From: M1-B18 sp048264125
Lineage (GTDB): Bacteria > Bacillota > Clostridia > Peptostreptococcales > Natronincolaceae
Reading direction: 5' to 3'
Assembly (NCBI GenBank): GCA_048264125.1
Contig: JBLXDM010000017.1
Location: forward strand, 1 to 38,859
DNA length: 38,859 nucleotides
Shown here: positions 23,276 to 32,011 of the stretch, piece by piece
Numbering within the stretch: the first letter of the stretch is position 1
Layout of the letters: each line of letters starts with the position of its first letter
Position numbers and translations under genes: made by a program
The notes under the pieces: model-generated
The model's database searches: none
The model's input: only the letters and a program-made list of their open reading frames with translations
What the model was told of the DNA's origin: nothing

Positions 23276-24670
23276 TTATTGGAGTGAATACTTTTCTATT
23301 TTTCTTTTTAAAGCAAACCTGCTTATTCCCAGGATATCTGATGCCTTCGAGTAATTATTATTACAAAGGGTCAGTGCCTTTTTTATGTAGCGCAGCTCGA
23401 TTTCCTGGACCTCCTTCTCCAGCGAGAAGCCCGGATATAAGGCTTTATCAGCTTCCTCTTCATACTTATCCCTTGATATGCTGCCAGACCCTTCATCAAT
23501 ACCATTGGAGATTTCAAGGGGTAAATCCTTTATGTCTATAAGCTCTCCTTCCTTTAGAATCACAATTCTTTCTATGACGTTTTTCAATTCCCGTACATTG
23601 CCCCTCCATGGATAAATCAAAAGTACATTTTCAATCTCCCTAGAGAAGCCAGTTATGCGCTTATGAAACTTTTTGTTGTATTCCTGCAAATAATAATCCG
23701 CCAGCAGAAGAATGTCCCTACCCCTTTCTCTTAAAGGAGGCAACTGAATAGGCACTACATTTAAACGGTAATATAAATCCTCTCTAAATTCCTTTCTTCT
23801 GATAGCTTCCTCTAAATTTTTATTGGTTGCAGCAATCACTCTAATATCTACTTCAATGTCCTCTAAGCCGCCAACTCTTTTAAATTTCCTTTCCTCAATA
23901 AACCTCAATAGCTTTGTCTGAACGCTTAAGGAAATTTCTCCTATTTCATCTAAAAAAACCGTTCCGCCATCGGCAATTTCTATTAAGCCTTTTTTTCTGG
24001 CGGTGGCCCCTGTAAAGGCATTTTTTTCAAAGCCAAAAAGCTCACTTTCTATTAGCTGCTGCGGGATCGCGCCACAATTGATTTTTAGCATGGGTCCGTC
24101 TTTTCTGGTACTTTTTTCATGGATAGCAGCTGCTACCAGCTCTTTGCCGGTTCCTGTTTCCCCTCTTATCAGTACCGTCACTGCATCATTGCTAGACAAG
24201 ATATCAATTTTTGCCAGAACATCCTTCATGCTGACATCCTCCCCCAGCATATATTCATTTTGGGATTTCTTTTCCTTCTCCAATAAAAAAATTTTCTTTT
24301 GCAGCTTTAAATTTTTTATAACCCTTTCTATGATAATATCTATTTCTGCCAAATCAAAGGGCTTGTTGATGTAGTCATAGGCCCCTTCCTTGATGGCCTT
24401 AACAGCCGTTTGTATGTCGCCATAGGCTGTCATAATCACGACTTCTGCGTCCTTATCTATTTCCTTTATCCGAGGAATAAGCGCCAATCCATTTTCCTTT
24501 GCTAGCCTCATATCTAAAAAAACCACCTGTGGTTTAAAGCTTTTTATCTCTTCCAGGGCTGCAGCACCATTGCCGGCAGTAGCTACTCCATATCCCATAT
24601 CCATTAAACCTTCCTTCAGGGACAATCGTATGGTCTCTTCATCATCTACAATCAATATTCTTTTATTCAT
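23276..24670 (-). CDS. NtrC-family sigma-54-dependent response regulator
   Basis: 464 residues: receiver (1-120; D9, D10, phospho-acceptor D53 in VVFLDMRLA, K103), AAA+ sigma-54 activation domain (about 145-380; Walker A GETGTGKE at 171, Walker B FLDEIGE, arginine finger region LRERGRD), and a C-terminal Fis-type helix-turn-helix (NNNYSKASDILGISRFALKR). The sigma-54 contact loop reads NAFTGA (218-223) instead of GAFTGA. The ATG at 24670 follows GGAGG and overlaps the kinase stop, so the pair is coupled. A sigma-54 promoter lies just downstream before pxpA, the probable target. Confidence 0.95.
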   Translation of the reverse strand: MNKRILIVDDEETIRLSLKEGLMDMGYGVATAGNGAAALEEIKSFKPQVVFLDMRLAKENGLALIPRIKEIDKDAEVVIMTAYGDIQTAVKAIKEGAYDYINKPFDLAEIDIIIERVIKNLKLQKKIFLLEKEKKSQNEYMLGEDVSMKDVLAKIDILSSNDAVTVLIRGETGTGKELVAAAIHEKSTRKDGPMLKINCGAIPQQLIESELFGFEKNAFTGATARKKGLIEIADGGTVFLDEIGEISLSVQTKLLRFIEERKFKRVGGLEDIEVDIRVIAATNKNLEEAIRRKEFREDLYYRLNVVPIQLPPLRERGRDILLLADYYLQEYNKKFHKRITGFSREIENVLLIYPWRGNVRELKNVIERIVILKEGELIDIKDLPLEISNGIDEGSGSISRDKYEEEADKALYPGFSLEKEVQEIELRYIKKALTLCNNNYSKASDILGISRFALKRKIEKYSLQ

Positions 24671-26429
24671 TGCTGTCACCTCCGTACATAGGAAACCTTA
24701 TCCTAAATTTAGTGCCTACACCTACAACACTATGGACTTCGATTTCTCCTTGATTCCCCTTCACCAGCTCATACACCACCGATAAACCTAGCCCAGTTCC
24801 TTCAGGGCTTGTGGTGAAAAAGGGGTTGAATATTTTTTCAAGATTTTCCGGTTCAATTCCCTCACCATTATCCTGGAACTCCAGGGAAACAAAAGCGCCT
24901 TTTTCTTCAAGGTGGGTATTGATGATAATGTTTAGCTCCCCTTTTTGGCGAATTGCTTTCAAGGCATTCTTGATAATATTTAGAAAGACCTGCTCTATCT
25001 GAGCTTTATCCACAAAGATTAAGGGATTGGTACTGTGTTTAACAACATTGATTGCGATATCATTTTCTATAGCAGTCTTCTTCACCAAATCCAATGCTCG
25101 ATTTAATACTGCCAATAAATCCGTTCTTTCATATTTTGGTGCTCTTGGCTTAGCAAAATTCAATATGTCAGTGATTAAATGATTGATTCTGTCGATTTCA
25201 TATAATACGCCATTAAACAATTTCTCATTGGAAGCCCCATCTTCTTTACATAATCTATTTTTCAGGACCTGAATACTGGTTTTCATGCCTGCCAAAGGAT
25301 TACGGATTTCATGGGCAATCCCCGCCGCCAGCTGACCAATAGAGGTCAATCGATCTAAAGTCTCCATATTGCTTTCAATCTTCTTTCTTTCACTAATATC
25401 GTTGAAATTGCAAATAGCACCACTAACCGCCCCTTTATCGGTTTTCAATAAAGAAGTGGTGGCATCCAAGTAAATTTTGTTGCCCGCCTGAATATTATCA
25501 AAGGCATAGAAATTGTTAATACTCTTACCAGTATTCAAGGTTTCTCTAAGCTGGTGAAAAAGCTTTTCTTTAATATCCTTGCTGATATTTTTTTCAGTAC
25601 TTCCCTCCCATAAATCCTTTGCTGCTTGATTAATGGATAACACCTGGCCCTGCTGATCTGTAGTAATAATCCCGGTTGAAATATTTCTGAGGATATCCTC
25701 ATTTAACTGTGTCATCTTAATGAGCTTTGTTGTATTTTCCTGGAGCTGATACAGCATATTATTAAAGGCATTCGCCAGCATACCGATCTCATCTTTTCTC
25801 TTTATATTAATCTTATCCTGGAAGCTTCCCTGAGCAATTTTATCGCATATATCCGCCAACATTTTTATTGGCTTGGAGATGTTATGGGAAATAAAAATAG
25901 CTGCCTGCATGGAAAAAATCAGAGAAATAATCGCCAGTAATAGCATATACTTTTGGTTTTCCAGTACGTCATAGAAAAAAATTCCCTTACTCAGGCGATA
26001 ACCCAATATCCAGTCCCATTGGTCATAGGTCTTGTAGATAAAAAGATAGTTCTCTACAGATAAAGGCTGTTGTTGGTCAAACAAATTTTCCTCCCTTAAT
26101 CTATGAAACCAAGCTTCCTCTCCTTTATAGCTGTTTAGCAGAAATCCTTCACCTTCAAAAATAATTAAGCCTTCCTTTTCCAGTCTTCCGTAGTAGTCAA
26201 CAACATATGCTTTTCCTTCCTCTTCTGTAAAAACACCATCCTTCACCTGTTGTTGGATACTTTCAATGAAAAATACCTTTTCCTCCAGAATCCTCGTTAA
26301 ATTCTTTACTTCATTCTCTAAAAGGGATTGATATCCATTCCAGTAGGATACCGCCCCTAAGGTAAAAATTGATAGGATTAATAAAATCATAAAGGGAATC
26401 AGAATTTTGTTTTCAATATCAAGCCGCAC
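24663..26429 (-). CDS. Membrane sensor histidine kinase (HAMP-PAS-HisKA)
   Basis: 588 residues from the GTG at 26429. Domains: membrane helix 1 (about 9-28), an extracellular sensor of about 130 residues, helix 2 (about 161-181), HAMP (about 182-235), PAS (about 245-345, ending FNDISERKK), HisKA with phospho-His near H373 in AAGIAHEIRNPLAGM, and an ATPase domain with NGEGIEPENLEKIFNPF and GTGLGLSVVYEL. The frame is open to a TTG at 26468, but GGAAGG sits 7 nt before the GTG and no site serves the upstream codons. It overlaps the symporter gene by 11 nt and the regulator gene by 8 nt. It probably senses an external solute, perhaps with the symporter. Confidence 0.93.
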   Translation of the reverse strand: MRLDIENKILIPFMILLILSIFTLGAVSYWNGYQSLLENEVKNLTRILEEKVFFIESIQQQVKDGVFTEEEGKAYVVDYYGRLEKEGLIIFEGEGFLLNSYKGEEAWFHRLREENLFDQQQPLSVENYLFIYKTYDQWDWILGYRLSKGIFFYDVLENQKYMLLLAIISLIFSMQAAIFISHNISKPIKMLADICDKIAQGSFQDKINIKRKDEIGMLANAFNNMLYQLQENTTKLIKMTQLNEDILRNISTGIITTDQQGQVLSINQAAKDLWEGSTEKNISKDIKEKLFHQLRETLNTGKSINNFYAFDNIQAGNKIYLDATTSLLKTDKGAVSGAICNFNDISERKKIESNMETLDRLTSIGQLAAGIAHEIRNPLAGMKTSIQVLKNRLCKEDGASNEKLFNGVLYEIDRINHLITDILNFAKPRAPKYERTDLLAVLNRALDLVKKTAIENDIAINVVKHSTNPLIFVDKAQIEQVFLNIIKNALKAIRQKGELNIIINTHLEEKGAFVSLEFQDNGEGIEPENLEKIFNPFFTTSPEGTGLGLSVVYELVKGNQGEIEVHSVVGVGTKFRIRFPMYGGDSNE

Positions 26430-27897
26430 CGTTATCCCTTCCTTTACCATCGTAGTATTTGCTGACAAAATAGAATGTTAGGGCAGAGACAATCACACCT
26501 GGTAAGGCAGGATGGACTACAGCATTTCTCTCTACAATAACATAATTTCTTAACATAAAGGCGCTCATGGTTAAAAGACCTGCAATGAAGGATGCAGCTG
26601 CCCCCTCCTTTGTTGCCTTTTCCCAAAACAACCCGCCATATAAGGGTAAGAGGAAGGTCACTGAGAAAAAGCCCCAGATATACCCGCCATAAATCAATAG
26701 ACTGCCAGGTGGATTAATAGCCAAAAGCAGAGAAACAGTTCCGACTGCAAAGATAAATATTCTGTTGAGGTTTAGAAATTTGTCCTCCTGTATGCCAGGA
26801 TTAAAAAGATTTTTATATATGTCATAGGTAAAGCCGCTGGCAGCTATAAGCAGCTGTGAATTTGCCGTAGAGATAGCTGCCGCCGTAATGCTTATGAGGA
26901 TTAATCCGCTAAAGGCAGAATAAATGACATTGTTGATCATATAAGGAAATACCTCATCCACAGAGTGAATAGATTGAATGGTGGGCTGCAGCACTCTGCC
27001 GCCGATTCCGATGATCATCATGCCTAAATAAATAAATGCTAAGAAAAATACGGAATAGCAGATCATTTTTATTGCTGTTTTGGTATTTTTAGCAGAGATG
27101 ATACGAACAGCATACTGAGGATTTGCCGCTAAGCCCAAGCCCCATCCGAAAAATGAGGTAAAGGTCAAAAGCGGCGGCAATTCTCCCTTTGCAAAGGGGT
27201 CTAACAATGCGCCTTTTTCTGTTACATGGGGAAAGCTGGGAAACGGTCTGGTATTCACTAAGGCGGCCCCTTCGTGCATTAGGGTAATTCCCCCGATATC
27301 CCTTAAAACAATCACCGTTGCCAAAAGGGTTCCTATAAGAATTAATATAAAATTCAAACCATCGGTTTTGGTTACTGATAACAGCCCCCCAAAGGTTGTA
27401 TAAATGACAAATAAATATACCAATACAATGGCGAATATATAGTTGATATCCAACAGCTCCGAGATAACAATGCCAAAGCCCCTTACTTGAATAATCATGT
27501 AGAGAATGTAGGTAACCACAATCATAATCCCTGCCATTGCCTGCAGCCACTTGCTATCGTATCTTATATAAAAATATTCAGGCACCGTTAAGATATTATG
27601 CTCCTTTAGCCTGGATGCCAGCACAACTAAAAAAGCGGCCCCTATAAACCATGGCACAATGGCATACAATACAGTATTATATCCATAGGCATATAGAGAG
27701 CCTGAGACCCCTTGCATGGAAGCGGCACTAAACCAGGTGGCACTAAAGGTAAATACGCTTGCCGCTAATCCCAGGCTGTTTCCGGCTACAAAAAAATCTC
27801 TGGCGTTTTTTGTTTGTTTAAATCCACTCTTACCAAAAAACAATAAAAGGATAGTATAGAAGGTGAAGTACAGCAGATATACAATGGTTTTATTCAC
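26419..27897 (-). CDS. Sodium/solute symporter (SSS family)
   Basis: 492 residues, about 13 membrane helices. Family hallmarks are ARDFFVAGNSLGLAASVFT near residue 35, GVSGSLYAYGYN, VYTTFGGLLSVTKTD-type FGGLLSVTKTDGLNF near 185 and SITAAAISTANSQLLIAASG near 335. The start is the GTG at 27897, overlapping the stop of a 41-residue membrane peptide gene (GTGA); the longer frame to 28041 only reads that small gene out of frame. It is coupled to the kinase gene downstream. Solute unknown; 5-oxoproline or a related lactam or amino acid is suggested by the adjacent pxp operon. Confidence 0.9.
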   Translation of the reverse strand: MNKTIVYLLYFTFYTILLLFFGKSGFKQTKNARDFFVAGNSLGLAASVFTFSATWFSAASMQGVSGSLYAYGYNTVLYAIVPWFIGAAFLVVLASRLKEHNILTVPEYFYIRYDSKWLQAMAGIMIVVTYILYMIIQVRGFGIVISELLDINYIFAIVLVYLFVIYTTFGGLLSVTKTDGLNFILILIGTLLATVIVLRDIGGITLMHEGAALVNTRPFPSFPHVTEKGALLDPFAKGELPPLLTFTSFFGWGLGLAANPQYAVRIISAKNTKTAIKMICYSVFFLAFIYLGMMIIGIGGRVLQPTIQSIHSVDEVFPYMINNVIYSAFSGLILISITAAAISTANSQLLIAASGFTYDIYKNLFNPGIQEDKFLNLNRIFIFAVGTVSLLLAINPPGSLLIYGGYIWGFFSVTFLLPLYGGLFWEKATKEGAAASFIAGLLTMSAFMLRNYVIVERNAVVHPALPGVIVSALTFYFVSKYYDGKGRDNGAA

Positions 27898-28019
27898 TCT
27901 CTCCACCCCTTCCTGTGCTTTATAATAAGGGCTGTAATAGAAGGAGCCAAGGTGGAGGCAACAAATAATCCCCCCACAATCACCAGGGTTTTCAAAGGCA
28001 ATCCGAAAATAGATGTCAT
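27894..28019 (-). CDS. 41-residue single-span membrane peptide preceding the symporter
   Basis: The peptide runs MTSIFGLPLKTLVIVGGLFV and ends IIKHRKGWRE; residues 8-34 are a membrane helix and the tail is basic, predicting a cytoplasmic C-terminus. GGAGGG lies upstream of the ATG (about 12 nt, rather long). The stop overlaps the symporter's GTG start. Small accessory peptides encoded just before SSS-type symporters are known in bacteria, and this arrangement suggests an assembly or regulatory subunit. I cannot place it in a named family. Confidence 0.65.
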   Translation of the reverse strand: MTSIFGLPLKTLVIVGGLFVASTLAPSITALIIKHRKGWRE

Positions 28020-28132
28020 TTTTTGCTTTCTCCCTCCGCAAAGTATTTATTTGCTAAATATTCAATAAATTTTCGTGATTTCCTTTATTGGATTATTGGA
28101 TTTACGTGTTCATTTTGGAAACTTTTGAAGCT

Positions 28133-28309
28133 TTATTCCTCAATTATAGTAACCAGCCTTAAAACTAATTTCCCATAGCTCTCCTCAATGATAACCTTCT
28201 TCCCAGCTTTAAAACCCAGTTTTTCCAGCCAAATGCCTTGAATTCGTATTTGTGGCACCTGCTTATCATTTGCGGTTATGCGTGATATTGTAGATATTCT
28301 TACTTTCAT
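28133..28309 (-). CDS. SymE-like small toxin-family protein
   Basis: 58 residues. The stretch PQIRIQGIWLEKLGFKAGKK followed by VIIEESYGKLVLR matches the SymE toxin family (AbrB-like fold) pattern of LxGxWLxxAGFxxGxxVxV then GxLxL. In Escherichia coli SymE is an SOS-induced toxin whose mRNA is blocked by the antisense RNA SymR. The ATG at 28309 has AGGGGG about 10 nt upstream. An antisense RNA would be encoded on the plus strand across 28290-28330; I see no convincing promoter for it. It is an isolated gene beside a broken Xre regulator. Confidence 0.7.
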   Translation of the reverse strand: MKVRISTISRITANDKQVPQIRIQGIWLEKLGFKAGKKVIIEESYGKLVLRLVTIIEE

Positions 28310-28402
28310 AGTTTAATGTCCCCCTGTTATTTATGAAAGATATTAAGTAAGCTATCAGATAGCATTACCTTAGAATATTTTAATGCATGTGTTGGAGGAT
28401 TA

Positions 28403-28601
28403 TTGATATTTATACAATTTTCGCATAAATATTTTTACACAAAGGCAAATTGCAGAGCTCTTGAATGTATCTCAGGCAACCTATTCTCGTTATGAAAGTG
28501 GCGAGCTTGATATGCCAAGCTTAGCTCTGATTAAGTTGTCCAAATTTTATAATGTTAGTATTGATTATTTATTGGGGCAAAAAGATAATCCACGTCCATG
28601 A
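28403..28601 (+). pseudogene. Frameshifted Xre-family HTH regulator
   Basis: From 28437 the frame reads TQRQIAELLNVSQATYSRYE, then SGELDMPSLALIKLSKFY and YLLGQKDNPRP before TGA, a clear Cro/CI-type helix-turn-helix. Upstream in that frame there is no start codon before a TGA at 28404. GGAGG and a TTG start (28403) are in another frame, which would join the HTH frame near 28436 if one or two bases were inserted or lost. The gene is therefore judged broken unless an unusual start is used. Confidence 0.65.
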
Positions 28602-28680
28602 TGGATGTGGATTTAATTAGTAGAATCTATGTTTATACTCAATTGGATTGTACTTCTGCAATTGCAACCTACGTCAGTTA

Positions 28681-28752
28681 TTAATCCTCAACAAATCTAG
28701 CTACTTTTCCTCCGCACTTTTTGCAGATACCTTTTAGATGGATATCCTCATT
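28681..28752 (-). pseudogene. Zinc-knuckle scrap
   Basis: The minus strand reads SNEDIHLKGICKKCGGKVAR then FVED and a stop. It has a CxxC zinc-ribbon flavour and protein-like composition, but no start codon or ribosome site, and it directly follows the EamA gene stop. Probably the 3' end of a lost gene; family not identified. Confidence 0.35.
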
Positions 28753-28760
28753 ACTTTTTC

Positions 28761-29663
28761 CTATTTACCCATACTTTTCTTATTGTATATGGATGCATAG
28801 ATTTTTCCTCCAAAATTAAATACAAGAACACCAAGAATAATAATCGTACCGCCAAGCACTGTCGCCCGACCCGGAACCTCATCAGCAATTAGGAAGCCTA
28901 AAATACTTGTTAAAAAAGGAGTAACAAACATGTAGTTGCTGACCAATGATGTTTGTTTTGCCTTCGCGAAGGCTTTTGACCATGCAACATAGGCGATTGC
29001 ACTTGAAAATACACCCAATACAGCAATATAGATCAATTGAATACCCGGAGCATATGATACCTCTTTGACAGAAGCGGGAAGAAATACAGCAAGTAATATC
29101 GTGCCAAAGAAAATGCTAAACGCAGATGTCTGCAATGCAGTATACGTTTTTGTGAGTTTGCGTTGTAAAAGGTTATACATACTCAATGATAATGCTGCAA
29201 GGAGTAACCAGAGTAGTCCTCTATTGATGGAAAACACTCCATCCATCAAGGTTAAGACCAACACACCTATGAATTCAATTGCAATAGCTACCCATTGAAA
29301 ACCGTATAATTTTTCTTTATACACAAACCGGGCCAACAGAGAGGTCATAACTGGAACTGTGGTAATAACAACACTGCTGGTGGAGGCTGTCACAGTTTCT
29401 GCACCCTTATTGAAAGCAATCATGTAAAAGAAGAATCCAACTGCGCCAGCTGCCAAAAACCATGGAAGATCAGCTTTTTGGGGAAGCTTCATCTTAGTTA
29501 GGACTGCAACGACCACTAGGGTACAGGATGCGGCAAAATATCTTAGGAAGCCTAGTGAAAAGGCAGAAAAATACTGTAATGCCAGCCTAGTCAGCACATA
29601 GGCCAATGACCAAAAAACAATTGTAGTTATTGCGTAAGGATGGAAGCTATCTCTCCATTTCAT
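28761..29663 (-). CDS. EamA/DMT-family transporter
   Basis: 300 residues, ten membrane helices in two EamA repeats, the usual size for drug/metabolite transporters. Second-repeat features include AIAYVAWSKAFAKAKQTSL and FVTPFLTSILGFLI. It may export amino acids or other metabolites. It is divergent from a MocR-type regulator across 131 nt, a common arrangement in which the regulator controls the transporter gene. GAGG lies 7 nt before the ATG. Confidence 0.9.
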   Translation of the reverse strand: MKWRDSFHPYAITTIVFWSLAYVLTRLALQYFSAFSLGFLRYFAASCTLVVVAVLTKMKLPQKADLPWFLAAGAVGFFFYMIAFNKGAETVTASTSSVVITTVPVMTSLLARFVYKEKLYGFQWVAIAIEFIGVLVLTLMDGVFSINRGLLWLLLAALSLSMYNLLQRKLTKTYTALQTSAFSIFFGTILLAVFLPASVKEVSYAPGIQLIYIAVLGVFSSAIAYVAWSKAFAKAKQTSLVSNYMFVTPFLTSILGFLIADEVPGRATVLGGTIIILGVLVFNFGGKIYASIYNKKSMGK

Positions 29664-29681
29664 ATTCTTACCTCACTTTAT

Positions 29682-29740
29682 ATCGGTTTTCATTGCAAAA
29701 TCCGATTGAACTACTTATAATTAAAGCATAAAAAATCGGT
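29682..29740. promoter_or_regulatory. Candidate MocR operator repeats
   Basis: ATCGGT occurs as a direct repeat at 29682-29687 and 29735-29740, with the related inverted ATCCGAT at 29700-29706, all within the divergent promoter. MocR regulators commonly bind direct or mixed repeats of this sort. Short motifs, so chance is possible. Confidence 0.35.
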
Positions 29741-29794
29741 ATACAAAAGTTCCAATTATACAGAAAATTAAATGAGCCAGTTAAAGGAGATGAT

Positions 29795-31198
29795 ATGATG
29801 CTGTACTTAGAGCTTGACCGAAAACGCCAGCGTTCTTTTTCAAAGCAGATTTACACTCAGATACGGGAGCAAATACTATCCGGTGAATTAAGCGCTTGCA
29901 GCGCCCTCCCATCAACCCGATACCTTTCAAAAGAACTGTGTGTCGCACGCAATACAGTCTTGACTGCTTATGATATGTTAGTGTCAGAAGGCTTTGCTTA
30001 CAGTTCACTCGGCTCCGGATTCTATGTCAGTCCAGGCACTACAAACCAACAGCCGCAAACACTGATCAGTGATTTTAGTGTTGCTTCACTAACAGATTTT
30101 TTAATTCCACAAAGCATGATTAATTTTGACAGCGGGCTACCAGCAGTTGATCTGTTTCCCCGAAGTAAGTGGAATCAAGCCGTTACGAAGGCATTTAAAG
30201 AGGCCCCAATCTCTGCGTTCGGCTATGATGATCCCCAAGGACGACCAGAGCTAAGAAATGTATTATGCGCTTATTTAAAAAGAGCAAGGGGCATTCGATG
30301 CCATCCCGACCAAATCGTTATTACCTCCGGTGTAAAACAGGGATTATCATTAGTTGCAAAATGTCTGTTGGATGCCAAAAGCGAGGTTTGGATAGAAAAC
30401 CCTTCCAATGAAAATGTGAAACAGATATTCTCTTACCACACAGATAAAATTATGCCATTTGAGGTAGACAAGGAGGGTATACAGCCAAGTCTATTTCCGC
30501 TAGGCAAAAGACCTACTTTGATTTTTGTTACCCCATCACATCAATTTCCAATGGGCGGAATCTTGCCTATTCAACGGCGCATTGAGCTCATACAGGTTGC
30601 TAGAGAAGCCAACTGCTATCTACTCGAAGATGATTATGACAGCGAATTTAATTATGACGGGCTTCCATCTAACTCACTGTTGGAGCTGGATATGGAGCAT
30701 GTTATTTATGCAGGAACCTGCAGCAAAGTCATGTTTCCATCGCTACGTCTGGGATACCTTGTCGCACCATGGTCCCTTATTCCCAAAATTCGTGAATGGA
30801 AACGCCTCGCAGACCATCATTCGAATTCTATTAATCAACTTGCACTCATGTACTTCATTGAAAGCAGAGCCTTGGAGCGCCATATCCGAAATATGAAAAA
30901 GGAGTATCGTAAACGTCGTGATGACTTATTGGAGTTGCTCCGTAGCAAATTTGCGGAGAAGGTAAAGATATATGGCTATCAAGCCGGTATGCACGTTGTA
31001 GCGGAATTCGAAAATATAGCCTTCACCCCGGAAAGGATTCAACAACTGTATGAATCAGGAATTTACGTAGTTCCGGTGGAAAAACATTCCTTTGTGAAAG
31101 GAATACATCAAAATCAAATTATTCTAGGATATGCTCAACTCACCAAAGAAGAAATGGAGAAGGGGTTGGAAATTCTCAAGACTGAATTAAATCTTTGA
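29795..31198 (+). CDS. MocR-type regulator (GntR HTH fused to aminotransferase fold)
   Basis: 467 residues. The N-terminal GntR winged helix (QIYTQIREQILSGELSACSA, then RYLSKELCVARNTVLTAYDM) occupies about 1-75; the rest is a class I aminotransferase-like domain with the PLP lysine in AGTCSKVMFPSLRLGYL and YLLEDDYDSEFNYDG. Members sense PLP or amino-compound adducts (PdxR, GabR). It is divergent from the EamA transporter, its likely target. GGAGATGAT precedes two tandem ATGs (29795, 29798). Confidence 0.93.
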   Translation: MMLYLELDRKRQRSFSKQIYTQIREQILSGELSACSALPSTRYLSKELCVARNTVLTAYDMLVSEGFAYSSLGSGFYVSPGTTNQQPQTLISDFSVASLTDFLIPQSMINFDSGLPAVDLFPRSKWNQAVTKAFKEAPISAFGYDDPQGRPELRNVLCAYLKRARGIRCHPDQIVITSGVKQGLSLVAKCLLDAKSEVWIENPSNENVKQIFSYHTDKIMPFEVDKEGIQPSLFPLGKRPTLIFVTPSHQFPMGGILPIQRRIELIQVAREANCYLLEDDYDSEFNYDGLPSNSLLELDMEHVIYAGTCSKVMFPSLRLGYLVAPWSLIPKIREWKRLADHHSNSINQLALMYFIESRALERHIRNMKKEYRKRRDDLLELLRSKFAEKVKIYGYQAGMHVVAEFENIAFTPERIQQLYESGIYVVPVEKHSFVKGIHQNQIILGYAQLTKEEMEKGLEILKTELNL

Positions 31199-31242
31199 CG
31201 AGCTTCAGTCTAACTATGATCCAAAAGTGAAAATTTCATAAT

Positions 31243-31297
31243 ATCAAGGGGATGCTTTGTTTGACTTATAAAATAGCCAAACAAGCGTCCCCTTGAT
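31243..31297. terminator. Long convergent terminator
   Basis: A 20-bp imperfect stem (left arm 31243-31263, right arm 31278-31297, one bulge and one G-U type mismatch) around a 14-nt loop lies between the convergent MocR and YdeI-like genes. Confidence 0.8.
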
Positions 31298-31301
31298 GTA
31301 T

Positions 31302-31889
31302 TCAATAATTTATGAGGCGGCCATTATCATTCCAAGCGCCATACATCTTACCATTCTTTGTATTTTCTATAAGCTTGGTCAGTCTTTTTTCGAATAATTC
31401 AGGTTGATTTTTGACTTGATTAATTGTGTCTATTCGTATCCGTCTGTATAGCTCAGGAAATTTCATGAAATTTTCATAAACAAGGTCAGATTCTTTTAGC
31501 CTTTTCTCTATTATCTCATCCATTTCAAGAACATTACCCTCAATATTCGGCAATACTTTTCTACCCTCAGCAGTCATAAATCCAATCTTTTCAAGCCTAC
31601 GTACACGCTCTTTATTTAATTCTGTCCATGAGCTTTTTTTTGCTCTTGGAGATAGTCTCTGAACAAGTTGATTTTCCGTGTTTTTTTTCTTAACACCATC
31701 TATCCATCCAAAACACAATGCCTCTTCTACTGCATCTAGATATAATAATGTATTGGGCCTCGGGGTTATACTTACAATAACCCAGCAGCATTTTTCGGTG
31801 GTGCAATTCGATTGAAGCCAACTTCTCAATGCTTCTCTTGTTGTTACATTAAGTAAATTTTCCATATATAATTTGAATCCTCGCTCCAT
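31302..31889 (-). CDS. YdeI/OmpD-associated family protein
   Basis: 195 residues. EEALCFGWIDGVKKK near residue 54 and RLSPRAKKSSWTELNKERVR near residue 78 are the recognisable YdeI-family motifs. Homologues are linked loosely to bacteriocin or antimicrobial peptide protection, but the biochemical role is unknown. Two in-frame ATGs (31889 and 31865) are possible and neither has well-placed Shine-Dalgarno spacing. It is an isolated leftward gene. Confidence 0.82.
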   Translation of the reverse strand: MERGFKLYMENLLNVTTREALRSWLQSNCTTEKCCWVIVSITPRPNTLLYLDAVEEALCFGWIDGVKKKNTENQLVQRLSPRAKKSSWTELNKERVRRLEKIGFMTAEGRKVLPNIEGNVLEMDEIIEKRLKESDLVYENFMKFPELYRRIRIDTINQVKNQPELFEKRLTKLIENTKNGKMYGAWNDNGRLINY

Positions 31890-32011
31890 ATATTTTTACT
31901 TTTCTACAGCATAGTATTATACATATTTTACCACACAGAGTGTGCTATAACAACAACCTAATAGCCTTTGCTTTCATCGCCTCTTACTGGCACAATACTT
32001 ATAAAAACTTT

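Noticed and set aside
27898..28041. Extension of the symporter protein 48 residues further upstream
   Set aside because: The extension reads the 41-residue peptide gene out of frame; the GTG at 27897 overlaps that gene's stop and gives a normal SSS N-terminus.
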